A stretch of DNA of 64,000 bases from Pseudomonas grimontii (lineage in GTDB: Bacteria; Pseudomonadota; Gammaproteobacteria; Pseudomonadales; Pseudomonadaceae), in NCBI RefSeq assembly GCF_007858185.1, contig NZ_VFES01000025.1, forward strand, positions 1 through 64,000, given 5' to 3'. How positions within the stretch are numbered: the first letter of the stretch is position 1; each line of letters opens with the position of its first letter. A model generated the notes under the pieces. It saw only the letters and a program-made list of their open reading frames with translations, was not told the DNA's origin and ran no database searches. This document shows, in pieces, positions 17,001-25,515 of the stretch. The position numbers and the translations under genes were made by a program.

Positions 17001-20000
17001 GCAATCAGGTTGACGTCGCGCTTGGCTTCGACCTGGCTGGCGATGGCGCTGATGTCGCGCCCGGCGATCACATGCAAGTCGCGGCCAGCGTCGACCACCG
17101 AGCCCTGTTGGGCGATGGTGGTGAAGCTGGAACGGTTGCCGATGGCGCCGCTGTCGAGGGTTTTCGAAGCGGTGATGTTGACGTCGCCCGCCGCCTTGAC
17201 CGTGGCATCGGCACCGCTCTTGAGCACGCCGCCGACGTTGTTGACGTTGCCGCCAGCCTGCATGGCCAAATCGCTGGCCGATTCGATGCGCGCGGCGCTG
17301 TCGACGAAGTCGCTGCGTTCGGTGCGGTAGCTGCTGGCGCTTTCGTGGGTGGTGACGCTGCGTTCGTTGAGCAGGTCGGCGCCGGCGGCGAGGTTGACGT
17401 TGCCCGCGCTGATCACACCGCCTGCGCGGTTGGTCAGGTTGTTGCCGCTGAGCAGGTCGAGGCGACCACCGGCTTCCATCAACCCACTGTTGGTGAGGTT
17501 GCCGCCGACGTTCGCCAGCAGGCTGCCGGTAGCGCGCAAGGTGCCGGCGTTGTTGAGGTTGCTGCCGGTGATCAGGTTGACGTCAGTGCCGGAAATCAAC
17601 GCGCCGTTGGGTGCCAGGCGGTTGCTGGCCTGGGCGAGGTACAGCACCGGCACCAGCACTTGTTGGCCGGCGACGGTGGTGCTTTCCAGCCACACGATGT
17701 CGTGGGTCAGGGCCGCGACTTGTTCGGCAGTGAGACTCACGCCCACCGACAGGTTAAGCGCGGTTTTGCTGCCGATGGCGTTGTCCATCAGGTGCTTGAA
17801 CAAGTCGGCGTCGCTGGTCTGGCCGTCGATGAAACGCTGGCCGGTACGGGCGAGTACGGCTTGCTGGATCAGGCGCTGTTCGTAGAAACCATCGCCCAGG
17901 CGCTTTTGCGCGGTGTCGGGGTCATAGCCGAGCTTGGTCAGCATGTAGTCCGAGCCCAGGAACTGACGCATATCCGTGAACAGCGGGTTGGTTTCGATCA
18001 GGTATTTATGCGGGCTGGCCGCGAACTGGCTGGTGGGCAGGCCTTTGGCGCCATCGCTGTCGTTGAGGTGGAACAGGCCGTTCTGGCCGGTGGGCAGGTC
18101 GAAGCCAGGCAGGCCCAGCGGGTTGACCTGTTGCTGGGCCACGTCCGGCGGCAGTTGCGAGTTGAGGCTGACCAGGGTCGAGTAGCCCGGCGCCTTGGTG
18201 TTGGCGCCGCTGCCAACGTAGGTGTAGCCACCTCGCACGACACGGTTGTCGATGCCGGCCTGGGCCTTCACGTCCACGCTGCCACCGGCCTGGATGACGG
18301 CGGCGTAGCTCTGGTCGGGCACCATCAGTTGGGTGGTTTTGCGCAGGTCGGTCTTTTCGCTCTCCATTTTGCCAATGAACGCGGCCATGGCGGCTTCAAC
18401 ACCGTCCATGTTGTTGCCCGCCGAATAGCGCTGGGTGAAGGCCGCCGCCTCGCGGTTCCAGCCCCCAGGCTTGCGCTCGCGCTCGGAAGTGAAGATACGG
18501 TCGTATTGGGTGTCGTGGGTCACCAGGCCGACGTTGCTCAGTTGGTCGACGCGTACGGTCATGGCGCCACCGGCGGCGATGCTACTGCTGCTGTTGAGCA
18601 AGGTGCCGCCGGTGAGCAGCATGTTGGCGCCGGAGGTGATGCTGGAGCCGGCCGTAGCGTTGGTGACGATGAGGTGATCGCGCTGGGTGATCTGGAACGG
18701 CCGGTTCTGCTTGCCGCCTTCGCAGTCGCCACCGGTCACGCCGTCGATACACGCTGTAGGGGTGATGGACGCGCTGTAGATGCCCGACTCGGTGGTGAGC
18801 ACGGTGCGGATGTTGTTGATAGTGCTGGCAGCCAGGATCAGGTTGCGCTCGCTTTCAATGGTGCCCGAGCTGTTGATGATGCTGGTGGCCAGGCCGCCCT
18901 GGCCGTCGCGGTCGACGCGCAGGTTGCCCATGGCGTAGATCGTGGCGCCGAGGTTTTTCAGGCGGTCGACCTTGAGGTTCAGGTCGCCGCCGCTGAAGAT
19001 CAGGCCGTGGTCGTTGAGCAGGTTGCCCACCGCAAGATCCAGGCTGCCCTGGCTGGCGACGCTGCCGCCCACGCTCCAGTCCTTGCCGCTGCCGACCAGG
19101 GCGCGGGTGCCGAGCAGTTTGCCGGTGGCGGTCTGTTGCAGATTATCCACGTTGACGGTCAGGCGCCCGGCCTGGATCGCGGTGCTGTTGGTCCAGCTGG
19201 CTTTGTTGAGGGTCAGGTCGCCGTTGGTGGTCAGGCTGCCGCCCACGTCATCAAGGCTGATTTCACTGAGGTCGAGCAGGCCGGTGCCCACGTGCAACAC
19301 CGTGCCGCCGGTATTCTGGAAGGTGGTGGCGGCGAGGCTCAATTGGTCGTTGGCGGTCTCCAGACGGCCGCTGTTAGTGAGCAAACCACCGATGGCGTAG
19401 CGGGTTTTGCCGCTGGCGCCCAAGGCACGCATTTGCCCGCTGTTGTTCAGGCTGGCGGTCTCGACATCAAGGGCCGTGGCGCTTTCGATCAGGCCACGGT
19501 TGGTCAGTGCGCCCTTCAGGCTGACGTCGATCTGGTTGCCGGCGATCTCGCCGCCGTTATCCACATTCATACCGGTCAGGTGCACGCGATCTCGAGCAAA
19601 CAGCGCGCCGCTGCCGTTGTTGAAGTCAGTGGCGTCGATCTGCGCATCACCGGCTTTGGCGGCGATGCGGCCACCGTCGTTGTCGAGCGTACCGGCGGTG
19701 ATGGTCACGCCAGAGTTTTCACTGTGGATCAGGCCGTTGCCGCTGTTTTGCAACAGGCCGCTGGTGGTCAGGGTCAGGCCATCGCTGGCGGCCAGGGTGC
19801 CGGTGTTACGGTTGTCGATACTGTTGGCAAATACCGTCAGCAAACCCTGGCTGACGAGTTTGCCTCCCTGGTTATCGATGTGCGCGGCGCGCTGGATCAG
19901 CAGCGGCCCGGCGCTTGCCAGCTTGCCGTTACGGTTGATCAGGTCGCCGATCAAATCCAGGGTGATCGCCCCGCCAGCGGTCAGGCTACCGGTGCTGTTA

Positions 20001-21394
20001 TCCAGGGTATTGCCGTTGAGGGTGAACGCACCGGTGCTGTCGATGATGCCGCCCTGGCTGTTGTCCAGCAGGCCGCTGACGTTGAGGGTTTGTGCGCCGT
20101 CGCTGAGCAGTCGACCTGTGTTGCGGTTGTCGACGCTGGCGGCGGTGACGTTCAGCGCCTGCTTGGCGCTCAAGGTAGCGCCCTGGTTATCCAGGCTTTG
20201 CGCGGTGGCGGTGAGCTCGCGATTGGCGATCACCGTGCCGGTGTTGCTGATGTGCTGGGCCTCGAGCTTGACGTCGCCGACGGTGTTGCGCGTGTTGTCG
20301 GCGTTGACCCCGGCTTCGATGATGCCGCTGTTGGTCAGTTGGCCGTTGCTGGCCAGGGTGATGCTGTCGCGGGCGGCGAGGGTCTTGCTGTTTTTCAGGG
20401 TGCCCTTGGTCTGTGCCTTGAGGGTGGTGCCTGCATACACAGCGCCCTTGGTCTCCAGGCTCGCGGCCTTGATGTCCACCGCACCGCTGGCGGCGGCCTG
20501 GGCCATGCTCAGGTGGCCGTTGGCGTCGAGCTGAATATCGCCACCACTGGCCGCCAGTGTGCCGTCGAGCTTCACGCCCACACCGGCTTCGGTGCCCACC
20601 AGTTTGATGGCGCCGGCGTACATGCCGCCCAGGGCCGACGAGTCGATGGCCAGTTCCGGCTTGGCGCTGCCGTCGTCGGCGCGCGCGGTGGTTTTCAGGC
20701 TTTGGGCGTCGACGTCATTGCGCCCGGCGATCACCGTGAGTTGTTTCGCGTTGATCTGCGCATTGATCTTGGCCGAGCGGGTGATGATCTCGAAACGGTC
20801 GACGTTGCTGGCGTTCAGGCCCTGGCCGTCGATGGTCACCGCGCCGCCGTCGACCTGGTAGCTTTTCAGTTGCCCGGCCTGATCGATCATTGGCTTGCCG
20901 GTGGTCAGGGTGACGTTGGGGGTGTTGATGAACCCGCAACCGTTGCAGCTGATGCCGTAGGGGTTGGCGACGATGACCTTGGCCGACTGGCCCGCCACTT
21001 CGGTGTAGCCGCGCAATTGGCTGGGGCTACCGCCTTTGACTTCGTTGAGGATGACATTCGCCGCGCCGCCCTTGAGGTTCGGGTTGCCGACGATGATCCC
21101 GCCCAGTTGCGTGCTTTGCACAATGCTGTTGGCGTTGTTGAGGATCACGCCGTTGGGGCCGACGTTGTAGTCCTTGAACTGGTTATGGGACAGGCCGCTG
21201 CCATTAGGGGTGGCGATGTTCACCACCGGCACGCCGTTGCCCGCCTGGCCGACCGTGGTGCCCGGGCCACTGACCACGATCCCGTCGGCCTGGGCCAGCA
21301 GTGGCTGCCAGAACAGCGCGTTGGCCAGGATCAAGGCCAGGCCGCGTTGGCTCAGGGTTTTCAGGGCAGTAACGGGGCGAACGTCCATATTCAA
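13031..21394 (-). CDS. cdiA: CdiA/FhaB-type contact-dependent inhibition effector (TpsA)
   Basis: A 2787-residue two-partner-secretion exoprotein. After the signal peptide (ends near LLAQADG, residue 37) comes the TPS secretion domain with the conserved NPNL and NPYG boxes (VGNPNLKGG, VANPYGISCNGCG). A very long filament of hemagglutinin repeats follows (NxGG, LDNSTG-type motifs). The pretoxin region ends in VENN at residues 2440-2443. The last about 340 residues are the variable toxin part; the final domain contains GGGHIDLANGKP and SGHYEPSG. CdiB exports it and the filament delivers the toxin to neighbouring bacteria. An almost uninterrupted antisense frame runs along it but is a shadow of codon bias. 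Confidence 0.95.
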   Translation of the reverse strand: MNMDVRPVTALKTLSQRGLALILANALFWQPLLAQADGIVVSGPGTTVGQAGNGVPVVNIATPNGSGLSHNQFKDYNVGPNGVILNNANSIVQSTQLGGIIVGNPNLKGGAANVILNEVKGGSPSQLRGYTEVAGQSAKVIVANPYGISCNGCGFINTPNVTLTTGKPMIDQAGQLKSYQVDGGAVTIDGQGLNASNVDRFEIITRSAKINAQINAKQLTVIAGRNDVDAQSLKTTARADDGSAKPELAIDSSALGGMYAGAIKLVGTEAGVGVKLDGTLAASGGDIQLDANGHLSMAQAAASGAVDIKAASLETKGAVYAGTTLKAQTKGTLKNSKTLAARDSITLASNGQLTNSGIIEAGVNADNTRNTVGDVKLEAQHISNTGTVIANRELTATAQSLDNQGATLSAKQALNVTAASVDNRNTGRLLSDGAQTLNVSGLLDNSQGGIIDSTGAFTLNGNTLDNSTGSLTAGGAITLDLIGDLINRNGKLASAGPLLIQRAAHIDNQGGKLVSQGLLTVFANSIDNRNTGTLAASDGLTLTTSGLLQNSGNGLIHSENSGVTITAGTLDNDGGRIAAKAGDAQIDATDFNNGSGALFARDRVHLTGMNVDNGGEIAGNQIDVSLKGALTNRGLIESATALDVETASLNNSGQMRALGASGKTRYAIGGLLTNSGRLETANDQLSLAATTFQNTGGTVLHVGTGLLDLSEISLDDVGGSLTTNGDLTLNKASWTNSTAIQAGRLTVNVDNLQQTATGKLLGTRALVGSGKDWSVGGSVASQGSLDLAVGNLLNDHGLIFSGGDLNLKVDRLKNLGATIYAMGNLRVDRDGQGGLATSIINSSGTIESERNLILAASTINNIRTVLTTESGIYSASITPTACIDGVTGGDCEGGKQNRPFQITQRDHLIVTNATAGSSITSGANMLLTGGTLLNSSSSIAAGGAMTVRVDQLSNVGLVTHDTQYDRIFTSERERKPGGWNREAAAFTQRYSAGNNMDGVEAAMAAFIGKMESEKTDLRKTTQLMVPDQSYAAVIQAGGSVDVKAQAGIDNRVVRGGYTYVGSGANTKAPGYSTLVSLNSQLPPDVAQQQVNPLGLPGFDLPTGQNGLFHLNDSDGAKGLPTSQFAASPHKYLIETNPLFTDMRQFLGSDYMLTKLGYDPDTAQKRLGDGFYEQRLIQQAVLARTGQRFIDGQTSDADLFKHLMDNAIGSKTALNLSVGVSLTAEQVAALTHDIVWLESTTVAGQQVLVPVLYLAQASNRLAPNGALISGTDVNLITGSNLNNAGTLRATGSLLANVGGNLTNSGLMEAGGRLDLLSGNNLTNRAGGVISAGNVNLAAGADLLNERSVTTHESASSYRTERSDFVDSAARIESASDLAMQAGGNVNNVGGVLKSGADATVKAAGDVNITASKTLDSGAIGNRSSFTTIAQQGSVVDAGRDLHVIAGRDISAIASQVEAKRDVNLIATRDLNAIAAANEQHSTGNTKKVKSIEDHVQQVSSVIKAGGDATLSAGQNLQLVASQVNAGNEAYLVSGKNLELKAAQDQDYSFYSKTKKTSQGKKFRLDETDVVNNVGSLVSAGTNSTVVAGADLLLAGSAVTAEKGATQLVAGQDVNILAVSNADSARHERKESKSSWGGLKSSKVQDKVDEKRTTAMGSMVSGETVTVAAKRDATVTGSSLVSTGDLAVQAGRDLTIDAAQNTFARTDMHKEKNRDLTGVLTGNKLGLDDMTGNQKLYINSSKHNGTANEMTLTGSTIGSSAGNVSLTAGRELKVVASDLVSTKNMELSGADVTVTSGMETASQTSKDSSKSLAVGRVIAGTVVDTANSIRDAAEAARSSDDPRLKAVKIAQAALSMYNLNNQAGDLAKQSTGFKDKTGGSAGNGSLIKIGTELANTRTKSSSEYTAQTAHQSNLNAGGKLSIIAAGDAPGTVGDLTITGSTLKADSTLLSAKNNILMQSAQNTTDRKNDGSRNRTAIGASFNIGEQNGFTIDLGAQTAKNLGSGGSVTQVNTTLDTGSLVLRSGQDTSLIGAQVRAERIDANIGGNLNILSRQDTETSKSKQNSAGFGASICIPPICYGSPVTASANLAASKMNSDYQAVTDQSGFFAGKDGYDINVGKTTTLQGAVIASEASADKNRLSTDRLLVSDIKNKSEIESKSAGMSVSGSYSSGASTVTPGALYGMALNDSDHSYTRSAVSEGTIVVRNPEGAGDLVGLNRDTANANQRLDKPDEKAMQERMDLIKSSMELTKGIGDAIAAARIRAADDPNSDVNKATREKLVQEGITNPTRDQINQRAQQDYGVGSSFQKASQAVTAVVQAAMGGSVGGALAGAAAPYLAQTVKKMTEDDPKANLMAHAVLGAVLARAGGNSALAGAAGAVVAEKTAQLIKEKLYGDVSNENLTQEQKQTISSLSTLAAGLSGSLVGKDALNAVAAAQVGKNAVENNLLANKYGVKKLDKASLELYEKLKEADIGSIDDLQKRYKGCAGDGACERDIRNEYRNQENEAGKKLLGLYQSGKLTRDEYNVFVVDYAIAMLEGVKEGQRNGEGAGFLDIYSLSGADWAPAGVIGNPYVDAIRTSEKIAEWKRQGLSNEKIVTLAQQDGLIGSNLAPVDVPGVINLVDNGASREDVLKFAAAIALGKAIGGTKVTAGSVKVQATPSFPNQFPDHPTGVPTLISDTKLAQGAGKYNYVVLEDGQLVIGRKFNDVGGGHIDLANGKPVIAAGEVKVLSGKVKYIDNTSGHYEPSGHAAQAAAENAFSQKGFDVAGKYIEKVWVPNPSNPRTGAWVPK

Positions 21395-21419
21395 AATCTC
21401 AAAGGCTGCGGGCGTTGAA

Positions 21420-23141
21420 TTACAGGTAGAAATCCAGGCGGAAATAGATCGGCGCTTCGCGCTCGGTCATCACGCCAGGTCGCTCCAGGGAGTGGGCAAA
21501 GGTCACGCTGGTGCTGACGTTTTTGCCGCGGGCGAACAGCTCCAGGGAGTTACTCGACACCCTGCCGTGCTGGTCATCGTTGTAGCGATCGTTGCGAATC
21601 ACGCCCTGGTCATAGCCGACGCTGGCGCCGTATTCGGCAAAGGCGGGGCGCATCCAGTCGAGGGTCACCGGGCGCGCCCAGCGCACTTCGTTGCGCCAGT
21701 AGCCGCCGCTGTCGCCGGTCAGTTGCTGGTCCTTGAACCCGCGCACCGAGTACGAGCCGCCAAGGCTCATGCGTTGCGCCGGGTACAGCACGTCTTCACT
21801 GCGCTGTCCGGTGGCCAGGCTGGAAAAACTCAACGATTCGCCCCACAGCGTGAAGGGTTGCAGGTAGCTCACGGTGGCGGTGTATTTGCGGTAGCGCGGG
21901 GTTGGGGTGAGGTTGCCGCGGATGCGTTCCTGGTCGTCCTTTTGGGCGTCAAAGGCACCGGTGCCGTTCTGCATGCCGACATCCAGGTTGACGAAGGCGC
22001 TGCCGATGCGGCGCCCGTGGTTGATGCCCACCTGGAACTCGCTGAGGCGGTTGCTGCTGACGTCCAGGCGCTCGTCGTTGAAGTAGTTGTTGGTGCGCAG
22101 ATGGGTCAGGCCGACGTTGACCGAGGTCTTGCTCACGTCATCGCGATGCACCACGCGCTCGGCACGCAGCTGGTGGTTCTGGCTGTCGCCTGTTTGCTTG
22201 TACTTGTAGCCGTCAAGGTCGCCCGGCGCGCGGTACTCGCTCTCACTGTAGGTGTAACTGAAGTTCCACCAGCCCCACGGCACGTTGTAGTAGAGCATGC
22301 TGTTTTTCGAGGTTTTCTGGTGGTCGCTGATCGCATCGTGGCCGCCGCGCAGGATCAGTTGATCGGCCAGGCCCAGCGGGCTGTCCCATTCCAGGCCCGC
22401 GCCCCACTGCTGTTCGCCGGTGCTTTTCTGGCCGTCGTTATTACGCGACAGGCTGGCGCGCCAGGGCTTTTGCGGCTGGTTCTTGACCAGCACTTCGCTG
22501 CCGCCGATCTGCGTGCCGGGGGTCAGTTCCATTTGCGCCTGCTTGGACGGCAAGCGGCTCAGTTGATCCACCAGTTGTTCGACCTCACGCAGGTTGAGTG
22601 CCTCGCCAACCTTGCCGGGAAACGCCATGGCCAGCTCGCGGTCGGTGACCGTGCTGCCCTGGGCGCCCTTTATGCCTTCGAGTTTGCCTTCGACCACCAG
22701 CACTTGCAGATGACCGCTGGAAAGGTCCTGTTGTGGCAAGTAGGCGCGGCTGGTGACGCGCCCCTTGGCGATGTAGTCGTCGGTGATGACCTTGAGCAGT
22801 TCATTGAGCTGCGTAACGCCCAGGCATTGGCCGATATAGGGTTTGAGCAGGCGGTTACGGTCGGCAGCGGAGAGGCTGTCGGCGCCCTTGAGCTCGATGT
22901 CCTGGATGGGGAAGCAACGTGTGTCCGCGGGCTGTGCCGGGGCCTGTGGCTGGTTGCTCTTGCCGGGCAGGTCCTGGAGTTCTTCCAGGCGCCGGCGCTG
23001 CTCTTCGAGCAGGCGGTTCTGGCGGTCGCGGATCAGGTCCTGATCACCCGGCGTAGGGGCGGCCAAGGCACTGTTTGCGCTCAAATAAGAGAGCAGCAAA
23101 GTGCACAGGAAATACCGAGTCCGTGGCAATAAAAAAGACAT
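21420..23141 (-). CDS. cdiB: CdiB/FhaC-type two-partner secretion transporter (TpsB)
   Basis: Starting at 23141 the product has 573 residues with a clear signal peptide ending near NSALA. An N-terminal plug helix rich in Arg/Glu/Gln (QNRLLEEQRRRLEEL) is followed by two POTRA domains (residues about 70-220; CFPIQDIELKGADSL at the first) and a 16-strand Omp85-type barrel. The diagnostic motif VRGF is seen in SYSVRGFKDQQ, and the protein ends in Leu after an aromatic strand (YFRLDFYL). It exports CdiA across the outer membrane. cdiA begins 26 bases downstream, so both are in one operon. Confidence 0.94.
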   Translation of the reverse strand: MSFLLPRTRYFLCTLLLSYLSANSALAAPTPGDQDLIRDRQNRLLEEQRRRLEELQDLPGKSNQPQAPAQPADTRCFPIQDIELKGADSLSAADRNRLLKPYIGQCLGVTQLNELLKVITDDYIAKGRVTSRAYLPQQDLSSGHLQVLVVEGKLEGIKGAQGSTVTDRELAMAFPGKVGEALNLREVEQLVDQLSRLPSKQAQMELTPGTQIGGSEVLVKNQPQKPWRASLSRNNDGQKSTGEQQWGAGLEWDSPLGLADQLILRGGHDAISDHQKTSKNSMLYYNVPWGWWNFSYTYSESEYRAPGDLDGYKYKQTGDSQNHQLRAERVVHRDDVSKTSVNVGLTHLRTNNYFNDERLDVSSNRLSEFQVGINHGRRIGSAFVNLDVGMQNGTGAFDAQKDDQERIRGNLTPTPRYRKYTATVSYLQPFTLWGESLSFSSLATGQRSEDVLYPAQRMSLGGSYSVRGFKDQQLTGDSGGYWRNEVRWARPVTLDWMRPAFAEYGASVGYDQGVIRNDRYNDDQHGRVSSNSLELFARGKNVSTSVTFAHSLERPGVMTEREAPIYFRLDFYL

Positions 23142-23474
23142 GTTCGGTCCGTCGAAATTCAAGGGCCGGAAAACTAACATCGAAATTGCGCCAACCCAAG
23201 AAACTGGGTTAGTTGAACTTCCACACTAGCCATCCACGCAACCAATTGATTAATAACAATAAAAAATAATCAAACAGACTCACAACCGTTAAAGGAAAGT
23301 ATTAATCCGACAGGCGGCGGCTGTTTTGATAGCTATTCGTCGGAGAACTTATAATTGCCATTATTTAGCCATCAAGTTCTTGCCGAGATAAGTTAGTACC
23401 GAAAAAAGCAGATAAGTTCGCGGGGGTTTTGTGAATTGGATCGCAATAACCGGTATTGGCAGGGTGATAGCCCC
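23142..23474. promoter_or_regulatory. AT-rich leader and promoter region of cdiBAI
   Basis: No gene is seen here. The DNA is markedly AT-rich against its surroundings. Just before cdiB lies a small perfect hairpin (AACCCA-AGAAAC-TGGGTT, 23193-23210) within the presumed leader. Several A/T-rich candidate -10 boxes exist, and I cannot choose one. AT richness of this kind is often a target for H-NS-like silencers such as MvaT. Confidence 0.5.
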
Positions 23475-23670
23475 ATGTGGGGGGGTGGTAGGACGATTCG
23501 ACTTGCTCCCGATAGCGTCTGATACACCGCGTTCGTCTTTACTGGGGCCGCTACGCAGCCCAACGCGGGACAAGCCCGCTCGCCACAACAGCTCTCTCGG
23601 CCGGGCGTTCAGCGTTGAGACAAAGTTGTGTAGGTACCTATGCCCATCGGGGGCAAGCCCCCCCCACATT
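23475..23670. repeat. Composite REP cluster between cdiB promoter and pgaD
   Basis: Outer half-units of the GGGGGCAAGCCCCC REP family (near 23475-23515 and 23645-23670) enclose a half copy of the GTGGCGAGCGGGCTTG family (23515-23588). The arrangement suggests one repeat type inserted into another. No gene is present. Confidence 0.7.
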
Positions 23671-23687
23671 GGATTGGGCTTACAGCC

Positions 23688-24170
23688 TTAGCTGGCGTCT
23701 TTGTTCTGAGACGCGCCAGGCACGAGGGTCAAGCCTGGTTTTTCCACGTCGCGGGAGACGTGGGCTTTGACTTCCGACACACCGCCGTCTTCGTCGTTGT
23801 GGATCACCAGTACGCCCGGACGGCGCAGTTGCTCCAGGTCGCCGTCGGCGAGGCTGAAGCTCTCGCTCAGGTTCTTGTCGGTGAGGGCCTTGGCCTCGGC
23901 GCGGCGCTGGGCGAACTTGCGCCCCTTGCGTTGCTGGTAGCGTGCCCAGGTGACCAGGATCACGGCGTTGAACAGCGCGATCCACAGGTAGATCTGCAGG
24001 GTGTTGAGCGCTGCAAAAATCGGCGCCTCGATGCGCGGGCCACCATGGGTTTCAAGCATCGAGGTGATCCCGCGCGCCAGCAGCCAGACCAGTCCGGCCC
24101 AGGCCATCAAGGTCAGGATCACGTCGATGAGCCACATCACAGTACTTTGGCGAGTTCTGACCAGTTTCAT
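23688..24170 (-). CDS. pgaD: PgaD, accessory subunit of the poly-GlcNAc synthase
   Basis: The ATG at 24170 follows GGAGG by seven bases; the pgaC stop codon lies within this spacing. The 160-residue product has two N-terminal membrane helices (VMWLIDVILTLMAWAGLVWLL and LQIYLWIALFNAVILVTW) and a basic then acidic cytoplasmic tail, as in PgaD. PgaD pairs with PgaC in the inner membrane and, in E. coli, is needed for c-di-GMP activation of the synthase. It is the last gene of pgaABCD. Confidence 0.9.
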   Translation of the reverse strand: MKLVRTRQSTVMWLIDVILTLMAWAGLVWLLARGITSMLETHGGPRIEAPIFAALNTLQIYLWIALFNAVILVTWARYQQRKGRKFAQRRAEAKALTDKNLSESFSLADGDLEQLRRPGVLVIHNDEDGGVSEVKAHVSRDVEKPGLTLVPGASQNKDAS

Positions 24171-24172
24171 GC

Positions 24173-25513
24173 TCACGCCTCCTCTTCAACAGGCTTGATA
24201 CCGCGATCCGGGCTGACCCAGCGCGCGCGCTTCTGGTGCTGGTTGAACAGCACCTTGGGGAAACTGACCAGGGTGGTGAACAGGCTGACCAGCCAGAACA
24301 CCATCGGGTACCACACGGTCCAGAACAGGGTTTTCCACAGGTCTTTCTCGTAGCGGCGGTCGATCAGGATGCTCACTGCGAACTGCACCAGGCACACCAT
24401 CGCCAGCACCAGGCCGGTAAAGGCCGGGGGAACCAGGGAGTCCACCATGATCGCCGGCGGCAGCACGATGAATTTGCCCATGACCCAGAAAATCACCGAG
24501 AGCAGGAAGGTAAAGGCCCAACCGGTGGACAGGCAGTACTCGAACAGCAGCGGCCACAGGTAGCGATGACGCCACTGCCAGATACCGCGGATGTTCTTGA
24601 ACAACACTTCGGCGCCGCCCTGGGCCCAGCGCAGGCGCTGTTTCCACAGGCCGCCGACGGTTTCGGGCATCAGGATCCAGCACAGGGCACGCGGCTCGTA
24701 GAAGATGCTCCAGTGATCGAGTTGCAGCTTCCAACTGACATCGATGTCCTCGGTGATCATGTCGGTGCTCCAGTAGTCGATGCGGTCCAGCGCCTTTTTA
24801 CGGAACGCTACCACCACACCCGACACCGTGAAGATCCGCCCGAATACGCGCTGGGTGCGCTTGATCAAGCCGATGATCGAGGAGAACTCACCTACCTGTA
24901 CGCGGCCGATCAAGGTCGAGCGTGTGCGAATGCGCGGGTTGCCGGTGACCGCACCCAGACGCGGGTTGTCGAGCATCGGCGCGACCATGTAGGCCGCCGC
25001 GTTTTTATCCAGCAGCGCATCGCCGTCGATGCACACCAGGTATTCGCTGCGCGAGGCCACCGCGCCCATGCGCAAGGCCACGGCCTTGCCCTGGTTCTGC
25101 GCCAGGTGCAGCACCCGCAGGCGTGGATGCTCCAGCGCCAGGGCGTCGAGGACGGCGGCGGTGTTGTCCTTGGAACCGTCGTTGACCGCGATCACTTCGA
25201 TGTTCGGGTACAACTGGCCCAGCGCCGCATGGATGGTGTCGGCGGCGTTATCCCCTTCGTTGTAGCAAGGGATGATGATCGAGATCAGCGGGTTGCCGGC
25301 CAGGGTTGGCGCCGGGGTGTCTTCTTCCCAGGGCCAGTGGCGCTCCCAGTGCAGCCAGAAGTACAAACCGCCGGCGATCCACAGCGCCGACATGAACAGC
25401 GGGTAGAAAAACACGAAGTCCATCAGGAACTGCCCGGTGACCAGGAAGATCAGGCCCAGGGGCACGCCTAATACCAGTGCCAGCACGAATAAAGCCAGGA
25501 TTCTGTCGAACAT
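24173..25513 (-). CDS. pgaC: PgaC, poly-beta-1,6-N-acetylglucosamine synthase
   Basis: The ATG at 25513 is two bases after the pgaB stop and gives 446 residues, the normal PgaC length; the longer frame to 25639 merely runs through the pgaB end. Two N-terminal membrane helices precede a GT2 domain with the residues expected: DGS in AVNDGSKDN, DGD in CIDGDALLD, TED in MITEDIDVSW, and QRLRW. Three or more C-terminal membrane helices follow. It polymerises UDP-GlcNAc and passes the chain through the membrane. Confidence 0.95.
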   Translation of the reverse strand: MFDRILALFVLALVLGVPLGLIFLVTGQFLMDFVFFYPLFMSALWIAGGLYFWLHWERHWPWEEDTPAPTLAGNPLISIIIPCYNEGDNAADTIHAALGQLYPNIEVIAVNDGSKDNTAAVLDALALEHPRLRVLHLAQNQGKAVALRMGAVASRSEYLVCIDGDALLDKNAAAYMVAPMLDNPRLGAVTGNPRIRTRSTLIGRVQVGEFSSIIGLIKRTQRVFGRIFTVSGVVVAFRKKALDRIDYWSTDMITEDIDVSWKLQLDHWSIFYEPRALCWILMPETVGGLWKQRLRWAQGGAEVLFKNIRGIWQWRHRYLWPLLFEYCLSTGWAFTFLLSVIFWVMGKFIVLPPAIMVDSLVPPAFTGLVLAMVCLVQFAVSILIDRRYEKDLWKTLFWTVWYPMVFWLVSLFTTLVSFPKVLFNQHQKRARWVSPDRGIKPVEEEA

Positions 25514-25515
25514 GG

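Noticed and set aside
15527..21418. 1963-codon open frame on the plus strand antisense to cdiA
   Set aside because: Its product is a low-complexity Val/Ala/Gly/Arg protein with no domain, and it mirrors the repeats of cdiA. Strong third-position GC bias in the sense gene removes stops from this antisense frame, so it is a shadow.
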